NCBI GenBank assembly: GCA_030272155.1
Contig: CP126204.1
Coordinates: 3,401,501 to 3,465,500, forward strand
Origin: Tetradesmus obliquus
Lineage: Eukaryota; Chlorophyta; Chlorophyceae; Sphaeropleales; Scenedesmaceae
Direction: 5' to 3'
DNA length: 64,000 nt
A program made the position numbers and the translations under genes. A model generated the notes under the pieces. It did not search any database and had not been told where the DNA came from. It saw nothing but the letters and a program-made list of their open reading frames with translations. Shown piece by piece: positions 1-10,990 of the stretch (positions within the stretch are counted from its first letter, which is position 1; each line of letters opens with the position of its first letter).

Positions 1-229
1 GCTGACCTATCTGTTCCAAAACTCTCCCTCTCTTCCTGACCCGTTGTGTGTTGCTCTTCTCAGTGCTTCCCGCAACCGTGTGCATGCTTCCCGCAGCCTC
101 ACTGCTACTCTCACTGCTTCCAGCAGCCGTGTGCACGGCACCACCTTCAGCTGCATGGCGCTGTCATGCACGATTCGCTCACTGCTCGCACCAGCTGACT
201 TTTGTATCACTGCTGCTCCCTGCCTGCAG
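1..229 (+). repeat. Intron of POLD1 with partial copies of the next exon start
   Basis: This stretch lies before the first resolvable POLD1 exon and ends in the acceptor TGCCTGCAG at 221-229. It holds decayed copies of that exon's beginning. At about 127-156 a CAG is followed by sequence that matches the exon start (CCG.GTGC, then GCACCACCTTCAG) with several changes. A shorter copy lies near 69-90. It is not an independent gene. The open frames here (44-395) exist because exon copies are partly open. The upstream part of the gene is outside the window. Confidence 0.6.
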
Positions 230-3200
230 CCGCGTGCGCATGCGCGACACCACCTTCAGCAGCAAGGCGTACGGCACGCACGAGTACAAGGACCTCACCA
301 TCGAGGGCCGCGTGCAGTTTGACGTGTACATGGCGCTGCAGCGAGACCACAAGCTCAGCAGTTACACACTCAACGCGGTGAGCTCACTCGAGTAATATGT
401 TTTTTGTAATTTTTGACATGTCAGCTATTATCCGAATGCAGTGATTGCGACAAGCTCCAGCTTCTCACGGCAGTGAGTGCTTGAATATGTGTAGCCATAT
501 GCTGGGTTTCAGCAGTTGTCCAGTTTGACGTGTACATGGCGCTGCAGCGAGACCACAACCTGTTCAGCTACACGCTCAACGCGGTGCGTGACACTGTGGC
601 TGATATTGCTGTTGATGCTGCTTGCAGTGAGCGCAACAAGCTCTGCAGCTGCAAGTTTGAAAGCGACATACGCGCTGATACCATTCTCATGTGTGTTATT
701 ACCCATGCAGGTTCGGCGCACTTTCTTGGGGAGCAGAAAGAGGACGTGCACCACTCAGCCATCAGCGACCTGCAGAATGGCAACGCGGAGACGCGCCGCC
801 GCCTGGCTGCTTCTGACACATTTGTATGCTTTTCTGCGTACCTTGTGTTCTTGCAGGTGTCGGCACGCGTCCTGGGCGAGCAAAAAGAGGACTTGCATCA
901 CTCAGCCGTCGGACTTGCCGAACGGCAAGGCGGAGGCCAACATGTTGTGGCTGCTTCTGACAATTACGTATGTTTGTGTACCGTGTCTCTCTGCAGGTGT
1001 CGGCGCAGTTTCTAGGAGAGCAGAAAGAGGACGTGCACCACTCAGCTATCAGTGACCTGCAAAACGGCAACGCGGAGACGCCCCGCCGCCTGGCTGCTTC
1101 TGACACATATGTATGCTTTTACGCATACCTTGTGTTTTTGCAGGTGTCGGCACACTTGACCTGGGCGAGCAGAAGGAGGACGTGCACCACTCCGCCATCA
1201 GCGACCTGCAGAACGGCAACGGCAGACACTCATATCCAACATTCCTGACTTTGTGCAATTGTGCTTGGCTGCCTGTCTTCCTGTGCAGGTGTCGGCGCAC
1301 TTCCTAGGCGAGCAGAAGGAGGACGTGCACCACTCAGCAATCTCTGACCTGCAGAACGGCAACGCGGAGACGCGCCGCCGCCTGGCTGTGTACTGCCTGA
1401 AGGACGCGTACCTGCCGCAGCGGCTGCTGGACAAGCTGATGTACATGTACAACCACATCGAGATGGCCAGGGTTACAGGGGTGCCTGCGAGCTACCTGCT
1501 GACCAGGTGCGCATGGATGTCAACACTTTCAAGCGTGTTTTATGACAATATCACTTGATTTCTGGCGTGCAAGTCACTGGTAGGATATGAATGCCTATTC
1601 TTCGATATTGGGTTGACTCACAGCGAGTGTGCGCAGCGGCTGCTGGACAAGCTGATGTACATGTACAACCACATCGAGATGGCCAGGGTCACAGGCGTGC
1701 CTGCGAGCTACCTGCTGACCAGGTGCGCATGATCGCCAACACTTGCTCAGACGTGCAGCCATCTGCTGCGTGTTCACCGCTGCTCCGCTCATGTTGAAAT
1801 CGCTGCTACTTCGCACCTTTTTCATACCATATGCAGGGGCCAGTCTGTCAAGGTGTTCAGCCAGCTGCTGCTTAAGTCACCATACACGCACTGCTGCTGA
1901 TGTTCAGCTGTTCACATGCTGCCTCATGCCATGCAGGACCATTCCATCAAGGTGTTCAGCCGGCTGCTGCGGCATTTAGCTATACCTCACTATATGCACA
2001 GTATACATACCTCATCATATGCGGCTGTTGCTGCGTCATGCCTGCAGGGGCAAATCCATCAAGGTGTTCAGCCAGCTGCTGCGCTGTTGCCCCCGCAGGG
2101 CCGGCCTACACAGGCACAAACCATCACGGGTCACTACACATGCACTGCTGTGCTCAATGCCATGCAAATGTAACTTCAAATGGTGCTGCCTTGTGCGTGC
2201 AGGGGCCAGTCCATCAAGGTGTTCAGCCAGCTGCTGCGTAAGGCGCGCCAGCGTGGCTTCATCCTGCCCTTCATGAAGGTGGGAGGGGCGGCAGCTGGCC
2301 AGGATGGCGTGGCCTACGAGGGCGCCACCGTGCTGGAGCCAAAGATCGGTGAGCGGCCATCTCATGGAGGCATTTGTTTGCAGTCTTTTACTACACTTGT
2401 GCGTGCCTTTCAGGGCTGGACACTTTCATTGGAATCAATGCATTTCCCTGTATGTTTCCTGTTTTATCCTTCCCCCAGGCTTCTACAAGGCGCCCGTGGC
2501 CACGCTTGACTTTGCCTCGCTGTACCCTCCAAACATGATGGCGCGCAACCTGTGCTGGACCACGCTGCTGCTGCTGCTGCTGCTGCTGCTGCATCTCTGC
2601 AGACTTCTACAAGGCGCCCGTAGCCTCACTAGATTTCGCCTCGCTGTACCCTTCCATCATGATGCCGCAAAACTTGTGCAACACCACGCTGCTGCTGCTG
2701 CTGCTGCTGCCGCTGCTGCATCTCCGCAGGAATTTACAAGGCGCCCGTAGCGACGCTGGACTTCGCTCGCTGTGGACAACCTGTGCTACACCTCACCGCT
2801 GCTGCTGCTGCTGCATCTCTGTAGGCTTCTACAAGGCGCCCGTAGCCACACTAGATTTCGCCTCGCTGTACCCCTCCATCATGATGGCGCACAACCTGTG
2901 CTACACCACGCTGCTCAGCAAGGAGGCGGCGCAGCAGCTGCCCCCAGAGGCCTACGAGCGCAGCCCCAGCGGCGATATGTTTGTCAAGTCCAGCACAGCG
3001 CGTGGCATCCTGCCAGAGATTCTGGAGGAGCTGCTCGCAGCACGCAAGCGGTGCGGCAATGTGCTGTGAAGTATGTTGATCTCTTTGTTTCCGTCCCTTC
3101 TTTCATAGAGCTAGTCTTCCGTGTATCCGTGCATGTTGTTGGTGCCCTACATGCCGCACGGCAGTGCTGCCGCCCGAGGCGTACGAGCGCAGTGTCAAGG

Positions 3201-5654
3201 CCAGCACAGCGCAAGGCTGTCATCCTGCGGAGATTCTTTAGGAGCCGCTCACAGCACGCAAGCGGTGCGGCATAACTTACTTTCCCCTCCATTACTACCC
3301 ATGATAATTCGGAAATAGTTCAAATGACATTACACGAGACTGATTGTGCACGGCCAAGGCTGCTTTCAAGGCAGCATCTGACTCTTCAAGGCACGGCAGT
3401 TACTCTGGAACAAATGTTTGTGCACAACATGTTGATTCCTTGCAGGGCCAAGGCTGACCTCAAGAAGGAGAGCGACCCCTTCCGGCGTGCCGTGCTGGAT
3501 GGGCGGCAGCTGGCGCTCAAGATCTCCGCCAACAGCGTGTACGGCTTCACAGGTGCGGCGACAGCAATGTCAACATACCAAACAAACGCCATTGACATCA
3601 ATACATAAAACCTATCATGGCGCTCGAGGTGTTCGCAAACAGCGTGTACGGCTTCAGAGGGTGGGATAGTAAACGTGTGATACGCAATGGGCGATCAGCA
3701 AAGGATCACAGAAGGCTTGCTAGTTGATGTGATGCTTGTTTGCCAACAGAGCATTGGCAGCGAGCTGTAAGATTAGCTGCACAGAGCTGTATCAGCAACA
3801 GTGTGTAGGCTGCATTGTGGAAGTGCACCACGCAAGTACTGCTCCTGCCTGACAGGCTGCCTGGTGTCTCGACGTGTAATTTTGCATCTGATTTATCATC
3901 CACGTGCTCAGGCGCCACTGTGGGCAAGATGCCCTGCCTGGCCATCAGCTCCACCACCACCGCGTACGGCCGCCAGATGATCGAGTCCACACGCACCTGG
4001 GTGCAGGTGGGTGGGGTGATAGGGGTTGCCTCATGCAACCGCATCTGTTTGTGACGTGCTTACACATGTTATTCAACGCCGGTTGGGAATGTATGTTCAG
4101 CATTGGAGCGCGCGCGAGCCACCGTTCTGACAAGTGTTTTGCAGCCGCTTGAAGAGAGCAGTGGCCTGCCACCAGCAATGAGGGCTGCTATGCTGAGAGT
4201 CTGCATTTGCCTGTGCCGTGCTGTGCTGCATTTCTCATACTGTGCAGGCGGAGTTCTGCACCGCCAAAGGCTACAAGGCGGACTGCGAGGTCATCTACGG
4301 TGACACCGACAGCGTCATGGTGAACTTCAAGGTGGGAATAAGAGCCAACAGCTCAGCAGTCACTCTTTGCAGCAACATCCCCGTGAACTTCAACATAATG
4401 GGCATTATCATTGTGTTGACACTGACGGTGGTGACGTATACGGTGCTGTGCAGACGCCTGACGTGGCGGAGGCAATGGAGCTGGGCTGAAGGCAACTGCA
4501 CTTCAAGTTGTAGTACAAGCACCTATTCAGCTGCTGGTCAAGCTGCTTTGCTTTCGATTGTTTCCATAATTTGATGTCTGACTAATGGTGCTGTGCAGAC
4601 GCCAGCAGCGTGTGGCAGAAGCCATGGGCAGAAAGCAGCAGCACTGATTAGCACCAAGTTCCCAGCTGCGTCAATATTACTCCTCAACACTGTTGTGCGT
4701 TAACACTGCTATGTGTCTCCATGTGCTGCGCAGACGCCAGATGTGGCGGAGGCCATGGAGCTCGGGCAGAAAGCAGCTGCGCTGATCAGCACCAAGTTCC
4801 CAGCTGTGTCAATATTACTCCTCAACACTGTTGTGCGTTAACACTGCTATGTGTCTCCATGTGCTGCGCAGACGCCAGATGTGGCGGAGGCCATGGAGCT
4901 CGGGCAGAAAGCAGCTGCGCTGATCAGCACCAAGTTCCCGCCACCCGTGAAGCTGGAGTTTGAGAAGGTGTACTTCCCCTACCTGCTCATGAACAAGAAG
5001 CGCTACGCGGGGCTGCTATGGACGCGGCCCGACAAGTGGGACAAGATGGACAGCAAGGTGCGCTGGGAAGTGAAACTCAGTGATTTGAACTTCCTGACTG
5101 CACTGCTTGCTGGTTGTTTTTTTATGTCTGGGCCAGTGTTGTGGCACCTGCTGGACTGGCCTCCGCGTGGTCATGTGTGTGCCCAGCGGCAGCGGCAGCG
5201 CCCGCAGGGATGATATGCATTTGATGGCATGGCACGTTGTACTTCCCCTACCTGCTCATGAACAAGAAGCGCTACGCGGGGCTGCTGTGGACGCGGCCCG
5301 ACAAGTGGGACAAGATGGACAGCAAGGTGAGGCTCTTTTTAGGGGTGCTTGCGGTCGGTGTTAATTTTGTGACATAGCGTTCTGTGCTGCATGCTGTGCT
5401 TGCTGGCCATTGATTGTGGGGTTTATTGGGTGGGGAGATCCTATTGCCTTGAGATGCGGGGCTGCTGCTGCTGCTGCGGCAGGGCTAGAAGGTGAGGCGC
5501 AACAATATGCTGCTGCTGCCGGCTTCCGTTGCTTTCATCTCGCTTCAGGTTTGCTTTCTGCGTGCAGGGCATTGAGACGGTGCGCCGCGACAACTGCGAG
5601 CTGGTGCGCAAGATGGTGGCTGCCTGGACAAGATCCTGATTCGTGTACACCTTG

Positions 5655-5686
<32 letters not shown>

Positions 5687-6596
5687 CAGGGCATCCAGAC
5701 GGGTGCGGCGCGACAATGTGCCACTGCTGTCGCTTGTGTCGGCTTTCATCTCACTTCCCATGCATGTTTGTTCGCCGCATGCAGGGCATTGAGACGGTGC
5801 GGCGCGACAACTGCGAGCTGGTGCGCAAGATGGTGGCCACCAGCCTGGACAAGATCCTCATCGAGCGGGACGAGGCGGGGGCCATTGAGTATGTGAAGGG
5901 CGTGATCCGGGACCTGCTCATGAACAAGGTGGACATGAGCCTGCTGGTGGTGACCAAGGTGCGGCTTTGCAGTATCATATTATACAGCTGGATGTTTTGG
6001 TGTCTATTTGACATGTGACGCGTGGGTTTGGGACAGTAAATCTGCTGATGAGCAAGATGGACATAATCCCGCTGGTGGTCACCAAGGTACTCTTTTCATG
6101 CTACTGCTGCTGCTGCCGCAGGCGCTGGCACAAGAAGCAGAGGACTACAAAGTGAAGTCAGCACACGTGGAGCTGGCAGAGAAGATGCGCAAGCGCGACC
6201 CTGCTACAGCACCTGCCATTGGGGACCGTGTGCCGTACGTCATCATCAAGGCAGCTAAGGGTGCGCATGAATGGTGGATGTACTCTTTTCAATGCTTGTT
6301 TAGTACTCGGCTCTTTGCCAGCGCTGGTCATTGGGGACCGCATGCTGTATGTCATCATCACGGCAGCCAAGGGTGCACGGCAGTGTGGGGCCAGTGTGGG
6401 CTGGAGTGTTCGTCTGGATGCGTCAGTGGTGTGTCGTCCTGTGGTGGTGATCGCTGCTGCAGCACGTCTGCGCTGCTTGCATGATGCTTGAGGCTGGATG
6501 CCCGCCCGATGTTCAGGGCCAAGGCGTGCGAGAAGGCGGACAATCCTAACTGAGCGCTGGATGACATCACAGAATGCTGACCCTGCTGCCGCCGCC

Positions 6597-6630
<34 letters not shown>

Positions 6631-6840
6631 ACCCACATAGGCGCCAAGGCGTACAAGAAGGCGGAGTACCCCATCTATGCGCTTGAAAACAACCTGCCCA
6701 TCACAACCACGACAATCACAACACAAGTCACTGAGTGTTGACACTTGTTCTGCTGTTGTGTGCATGCGCCAAGGCATATGAGAAGGCGGAGGACCCCATC
6801 TACGCGCTTGAGAACAACCATGCTGCTGCTGACGCTGCTG

Positions 6841-6897
<57 letters not shown>

Positions 6898-7717
6898 AAC
6901 CACCATTCTACCAGGCGCCAAGGCATACGAGAAGGCGGAGGACCCCATCTACACGCTGGAGAACAACCCTGCTGCTGCTGACGCTGCTGCTGCTGCTGCT
7001 GCTTGTGCTGCCGCTGCTGCTGCTGCTGCTGGCGCCGCTGCTGCTGCTGCTGCTGAACCACCCCCATTCTACCAGGCGCCAAGGCGTATGAGAAGGCGGA
7101 GGACCCCATCTACGCGCTGGAGAACAACCTGCCCATTGATGTGCAGCACTACCTGGACCACCAGCTGGCGCAGCCGCTTATGCGCATCTTCGAGCCGGTC
7201 TGCAAAGATGTAAAGGCTGAGCTGCTCAGCGGTGAGTTGACCTGAACTAAAGCCTGAGGCGTGAAGAGAAAGTCCGCAGAAAAGGGCTGCACAGAAAACT
7301 GCATATGTTGGACTTGTGGTGTGTGGTTTGCAAGCAGACGAGGGCAGAGCGGCTCAGAGGTGAGTGCTTGTTACAGCCGGAGGCTTGAGGAGAACGCATT
7401 GATGTGCAGCACTGCCTGGACCACCAGCTGGCGCAGCCGCTCATGCGCATCTTCGAGCCGGTGTGCAAGGACGTGAAAGCGGAGCTGCCCAGCGGTGAGT
7501 CTAGTTTTAGCGCCTGAGGCTTGAAGGGGCTGCAGTGTCGGGATTAATGGATGAGCCGCAGTGGCGCAGCCGATCATGCCCAACTTAGATTAGACTTAGA
7601 GTTTTAATTTGAAAGAGATATTTTTGAACCGAGCAGGTTGCACAGTAAGGGTGCAAAGGCAGGTTGCTCAAACGGGTGTGTGTCTGTATGTGTAAGTGTG
7701 AGCTGATGGAACGTTTC

Positions 7718-7770
<53 letters not shown>

Positions 7771-8735
7771 AGGGGCGCACACGCGCAGCATCAGCGTGGC
7801 CACGCCCTCCACAGCCTCTGGTGGCATCATGCGCTTCGCCAAGGTCAAGCCAACCTGCCTGGCCTGCAGGTGAGCTTCTTGTGGCATACCGCGGATTTCG
7901 TGTTATTTTCACGTTAGGTCACATAAGCGTCTACCGCTTCTGCCGGCATGCGCTTCGCCAAGGTCCAGCCCACCTGCCTGGCCTGCAGGTGAGTGCTGAC
8001 ATGCAGATCTTATACGTTTATTTGAGTGTTCTGCCACAACAGCAACGTGACAGCGCTGCAAATGCAAGCCCACTTAGTTGTTCAGGGCCGTTGCTGACAG
8101 CAGCCGCCAACATAATCATCTGTGGACGATGCCGGATGCGCTTCAGCTGCAACTGCTCATCTATTTGCTGCCGCGCTGCTGCTGCTGCTGCTGCTGCTGC
8201 TCTGCTTCTCCCAACCTCTGCAGAGCCACGCTCACGGCCAAGGAGGCCAGCGGCGCCGCCGGCAGCAGTAGCAGCCTGTGCAGCCACTGCGCCAGCAGAG
8301 AAGGGGAGATCTACACACGCAGCCTGGCAGCAGTCAACAGCCTGGAGCAGCAATTCGGTGAGTGCTGTTACCAGTGCTGTTAACTCAAAGACGGAGCTGA
8401 GGTGCCGCTGCACACTGGTCAATCAATTATCCATGCTTAGCAACTGCAGAATCATATGGACCCAGGATGCTACAGAACAGCAGGTGATAGCAGCCGATAG
8501 CTGCACTACCAGTTGACATGACGCAAGTGGCGCCTGACTGCAGTTTTGTGCCTCCGGCCCCGCTGCTGCTGCTGCTGCAGGCCAGCTGTGGTCCCAGTGC
8601 CAGCGCTGCCAGGGCTCGCTGCACCAGGACGTGCTGTGCACCAGCCGCGACTGCCCCATCTTCTACCGGCGCAAGAAGGTGGCAAAAGAGCTGGACGAGG
8701 CACACGCCACACTCAGCCGATTCACCGACTGGTAG
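230..8735 (+). CDS. POLD1: DNA polymerase delta catalytic subunit, 5'-partial, 14 exons
   Basis: Replicative B-family DNA polymerase, the catalytic subunit of nuclear Pol delta (lagging-strand synthesis and 3'-5' proofreading). Exons: 230-377, 1289-1506, 2203-2348, 2825-3050, 3446-3552, 3912-4006, 4248-4331, 4872-5057, 5785-5958, 6122-6260, 7076-7231, 7773-7869, 8224-8357, 8581-8735. Phases agree at every junction and give 687 residues, against about 1,100 for the whole family protein. Visible landmarks in order: the latter part of the exonuclease domain with Exo III-like YCLKDAYLP; motif [12 protein letters not shown]; motif [14 protein letters not shown]; motif [27 protein letters not shown]; the CysA pair CLAC with CSHC; the CysB iron-sulfur motif CQRC...CTSRDC followed by PIFYRRKKV; stop TAG at 8733-8735. 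The N-terminus and Exo I lie left of the window. Eleven of the 13 introns contain partial copies of a neighbouring exon; I see none in 4007-4247 or 8358-8580. The identity is certain. The choice among duplicated splice sites rests on frame and completeness. Confidence 0.96.
515..1288 (+). repeat. POLD1 intron made of exon-1-end copy and four exon-2-start copies
   Basis: The copy at about 519-582 repeats the end of exon 230-377 with its donor (GCG then GTGCGTG). Four truncated copies of the next exon follow, starting after AG at 711, 857, 997 and 1144. The complete exon starts at 1289. The spacing is 146, 140, 147 and 145 bases. Each unit is an intron tail ending in GCAG plus roughly 90 bases of exon. 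Three of the four stop at the CGCCGCCTGGCTG position, or close to it in the 857 copy, and run into the same TTCTGACA-type intron sequence. The 1144 copy ends differently. It has also lost the frame near its start (CACTTGACC for CACTTCCTA). The copies are decayed, not additional coding exons. Confidence 0.9.
1628..2202 (+). repeat. POLD1 exon-2-end copy and three exon-3-start copies
   Basis: Bases 1628-1721 repeat the end of exon 1289-1506, through CTGCTGACCAG and the GTGCGCATG donor, almost without change. Three copies of the start of the following exon then begin after AG at 1837, 1937 and 2048. Each has the CATCAAGGTGTTCAGCC core and then diverges. The complete exon begins at 2203. Both sides of one intron were therefore enlarged by copying its flanking exon edges. 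Confidence 0.88.
2479..2824 (+). repeat. Three copies of the POLD1 motif-A exon start
   Basis: Copies of the exon encoding polymerase motif A begin at 2479, 2603 and 2730, and the complete exon begins at 2825. The first two keep an open frame through a motif-A-like segment: [11 protein letters not shown] in the first and [11 protein letters not shown] in the second. The third has lost bases in this segment. Each copy is cut at ACCACGCTG or its equivalent and runs into a CTG tract. The 2603, 2730 and 2825 copies are preceded by TCTGCAG, CCGCAG and CTGTAG. Only the last continues into the rest of the exon ([11 protein letters not shown]). A transcript using an earlier acceptor without removing the later segment would meet the CTG tract and lose the enzyme core. 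Confidence 0.88.
3163..3659 (+). repeat. Copies of POLD1 exon-4 and exon-5 ends
   Basis: Bases about 3163-3264 repeat the end of exon 2825-3050, from CTGCC.CC.GAGGC to CACGCAAGCG plus GTGCGG, with several deletions. Bases about 3615-3659 repeat the end of exon 3446-3552, including AACAGCGTGTACGGCTTC. Both lie in the introns just downstream of the exon they copy. A short GGCCAAGGCTG stretch near 3353 may be a trace of the exon-5 start. Confidence 0.75.
4453..4871 (+). repeat. Three copies of the POLD1 exon-8 start
   Basis: Copies begin after CAG at 4453, 4599 and 4734, and the full exon begins at 4872. The last truncated copy (4734) and the start of the true exon are almost identical over about 139 bases, including the preceding intron tail, so this duplication is recent. 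The two earlier copies are clearly decayed. The array therefore shows a gradient of age, youngest next to the functional exon. Confidence 0.9.
5230..5784 (+). repeat. POLD1 exon-8-end copy and two exon-9-start copies
   Basis: Bases about 5235-5326 repeat the end of exon 4872-5057 (TACTTCCCCTACCTGCTC to GACAGCAAG plus GTGAGG) nearly perfectly. Copies of the exon-9 start (GGCATTGAGACGGTGCG) follow at 5568 and 5690 before the complete exon at 5785. A CTG tract precedes the 5690 copy. A copy of the exon-9 end with its donor also occurs downstream, at about 6039-6087. Confidence 0.85.
6330..7075 (+). repeat. POLD1 exon-10-end copy and four exon-11-start copies with CTG tracts
   Basis: Bases about 6336-6372 copy the end of exon 6122-6260 (ATTGGGGACCG to GCAGCCAAG). 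Copies of the exon-11 start (GCCAAGGCGTA.GAGAAGGCGGAG) occur at about 6517, 6641, 6766 and 6915 before the complete exon at 7076. Three of the four run into CTG tracts. The translated copies read [16 protein letters not shown] or close variants. The 6766 copy lacks an AG at its edge, so its acceptor is dead. Confidence 0.87.
7390..7989 (+). repeat. Copies of POLD1 exon-11 and exon-12 ends
   Basis: Bases about 7396-7492 copy the end of exon 7076-7231, from GATGTGCAGCAC to CCCAGCG plus GTGAGT. A further decayed trace is near 7550. Bases about 7943-7989 copy the end of exon 7773-7869, which carries the first CysA cysteines, up to TGCCTGGCCTGCAG plus GTGAGT. A (CTG)n tract at about 7722-7770 ends directly in the exon-12 acceptor CAG. 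Confidence 0.85.
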
Positions 8736-8799
8736 AAGAGTGATGTAGAGCAATGATGAGCAGGACTGTCAGTGTGGCAGGTTTGCAGCCGGCTGCTGG

Positions 8800-9225
8800 T
8801 GGGCTCTGCGCAAGGTGGCCAAGGAGCTGGATGAAGCACCTGCCACACTCAGCCGCTTCACCGACTGGTAGAAGCGGCGATACGAAACAGCATATCGCAC
8901 TGCTGCAGCAGCAGCAGCAGCAGCAGCAAAAGAGCTGGACGAGGCGCACGCCACGCTCAGCCGCTTCGCCGACTGGTAGATCCTGCACCTCGAATAGCCT
9001 GATGCACCGCGGCAGCAGCAGCAGCAGCAAAGGAGCAAAGGAGCAGCAAAGGAGCAAAGGAGCAGCAAAGGAGCCGGGCGAGGCGCTCGCCACACTCAGC
9101 CGCTTCACCGACTGGTAGATGCTTCACATTGAAACAGCACAATGCACCGCGGCAGCAGCAGCAGCAGCAAAGGAGCTGGACGAGGCGCACTCAACGCTCA
9201 GCCGCTGCACTGACTGGCAGATTTG
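8800..9225 (+). repeat. Four copies of the POLD1 terminal exon end with stop codon
   Basis: After the stop at 8733-8735, the last roughly 60 coding bases ([19 protein letters not shown], stop) reappear four times. They end near 8871, 8979, 9118 and 9220. The first three end in TGGTAG and the last in TGGCAG, so its stop is lost. AGCAGCAGCAAAGGAGC-type runs separate the later copies. They are probably in the 3' untranslated region. Any mRNA ending after each copy would still end in the same peptide if spliced there. Confidence 0.85.
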
Positions 9226-10379
9226 GCAAATCGGACAGCCTAACACACAGGGCAACTGCTGCAGCAGCAGCTTGCAGCTGTGGCAGCTCAGGCAACAGCT
9301 CTAAGTGAAGCTACGTGAAGTGCTGGCTCGCTCCACGGGCTGCTGCACAGTAGCTGCTGGGCGGGCACTCAGTTGGCTGCAGGGCGCTGCCGCACAAGTC
9401 ATGTTGTGGCGCAAGGCAGGTGGCCAAGGCAGGATCTGGGACAGATGCCACACCAAGGCATGCATGGAGGGATGCACATAGGTTTAGCTTGCATGTTGTG
9501 TTGCTCAGCGGTTATGCTGCATGTTGCAGTGGGCTGCATCAGGCACGGCAGTAGCGTTGGTTGCTTGCCTCTTTTTTGTACATTCAAGAGTCTCGAGTGT
9601 CGTGCCGTTGGTGGTAGTCTTTCTTGTTTGTGCATGGTTCCTAAGCAGTTCATTGCTGCATGTGGTGGGAATGTTTAGTGCTGCATCCTTCGCTCGTGCT
9701 GGAACCACTGCTACACGCATTGATATCAGTTCTGCCTCACAGCCTAATGCACGAGCCAGTACATGCTCATAGCTTCAATCTTGTCTGTTATCAGAGCACA
9801 TGCCTATGTACGTGTGCTGTCACAGCGTGCTGTGCACAGGATGGTTTGCTGTGTGTGCACCAGCTGCTGAAGAAGCAGCAGAGCTTGTCAAAAGTTCAGA
9901 CGGCGTCCCCGCCCTGCTTGTCTTGCATCTCATGAAAATTGATACCTTATGCTGCGGTGTTGTTACCCTGCTTGCACTTTGACTGCAAGATCATGCCTCC
10001 CGGGAGGCGCCTGAAGGGCAGGGCCTGCAGGAATGTGTGCTGACCTGGTAACCTGCGACTGTGCATCAACAATTGTGCGGTACATTCTAACCAAGTTTTC
10101 AACAATGATCATCAGCAACTCGTACATAACTGCGAGCTGCGCATTTGGGTGCGAAGGCGAAAACGGAGCGGAAACGGCCACCACCATGACAGCTGCTGCC
10201 TGTCTTAAGGCTCTGTATCTCCAAACCTCAATAAATATGCAAACTTTCATGCTGAATGCAGCAGTAGACCGATGACACGGATGTCCGACGCGCCAAAACA
10301 GGAGCAGAGCATGCACCAGCCGAATGAGAATATTGTAGCGCAATCAAAGTCGTTTGTCAAACTAATAACGACTTACATC
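9226..10379 (+). other. Intergenic region, no gene seen
   Basis: This is the interval between the POLD1 3' copies and the metalloprotease start. Open frames are short and show no family signature. It presumably holds the POLD1 3' untranslated region and the promoter of the next gene. I recognise no specific control element. Confidence 0.5.
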
Positions 10380-10853
10380 ATGAGTTTCTCTAGGCTTGCC
10401 TCTTTGGCACTGCTGGTAGCTTTTAGCACTGCTGCATGTAGGGCTTGCCAGCAGCAGACTCAAACACCCCAGTTGCAGCCGTGGGACAAGCTAGCAGGTT
10501 CTGCCAATGGTAGAAGAAGATCGCTTCTGTCATTAAAAGCGAGAAGGTGAGGTAGTGCATTGCATACAGCAAGACTACGGGTCGGTGCTGCAGCAAGCAC
10601 ATGCTGGTGGAGATGCATGCGTGAAGATGCATCAGCATACCATGCTCGACACAATCAAGAAATGTGCAAGAGCTTGGGGTGCTGCAGAAAGTAACAATGT
10701 TGCTTAGTCAGATGGCACCCTGATGTAATGCTGCCATTGCATGATGTGGCAGGTGCGCTACGGAATCACCACATCCAGATACACGGCAGCAGCTGCAGCA
10801 CCAGCAGCATGCAGCTCTGTCAGCTCAGGAAGCAGCACGAAGACCTGTCACTC

Positions 10854-10884
<31 letters not shown>

Positions 10885-10954
10885 TGCCTCCCCAGGGCAC
10901 AGCAGACCAGCTGCTGCCAGGCAGCGCATGTCTGCGCTACAAGCAGCAGGACCC

Positions 10955-10990
<36 letters not shown>

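Noticed and set aside
711-7075. POLD1 as a pseudogene because of repeated, frameshifted exon copies
   Set aside because: Using the innermost complete copy of each exon, all 14 exons join in phase with every catalytic motif and cysteine motif intact.
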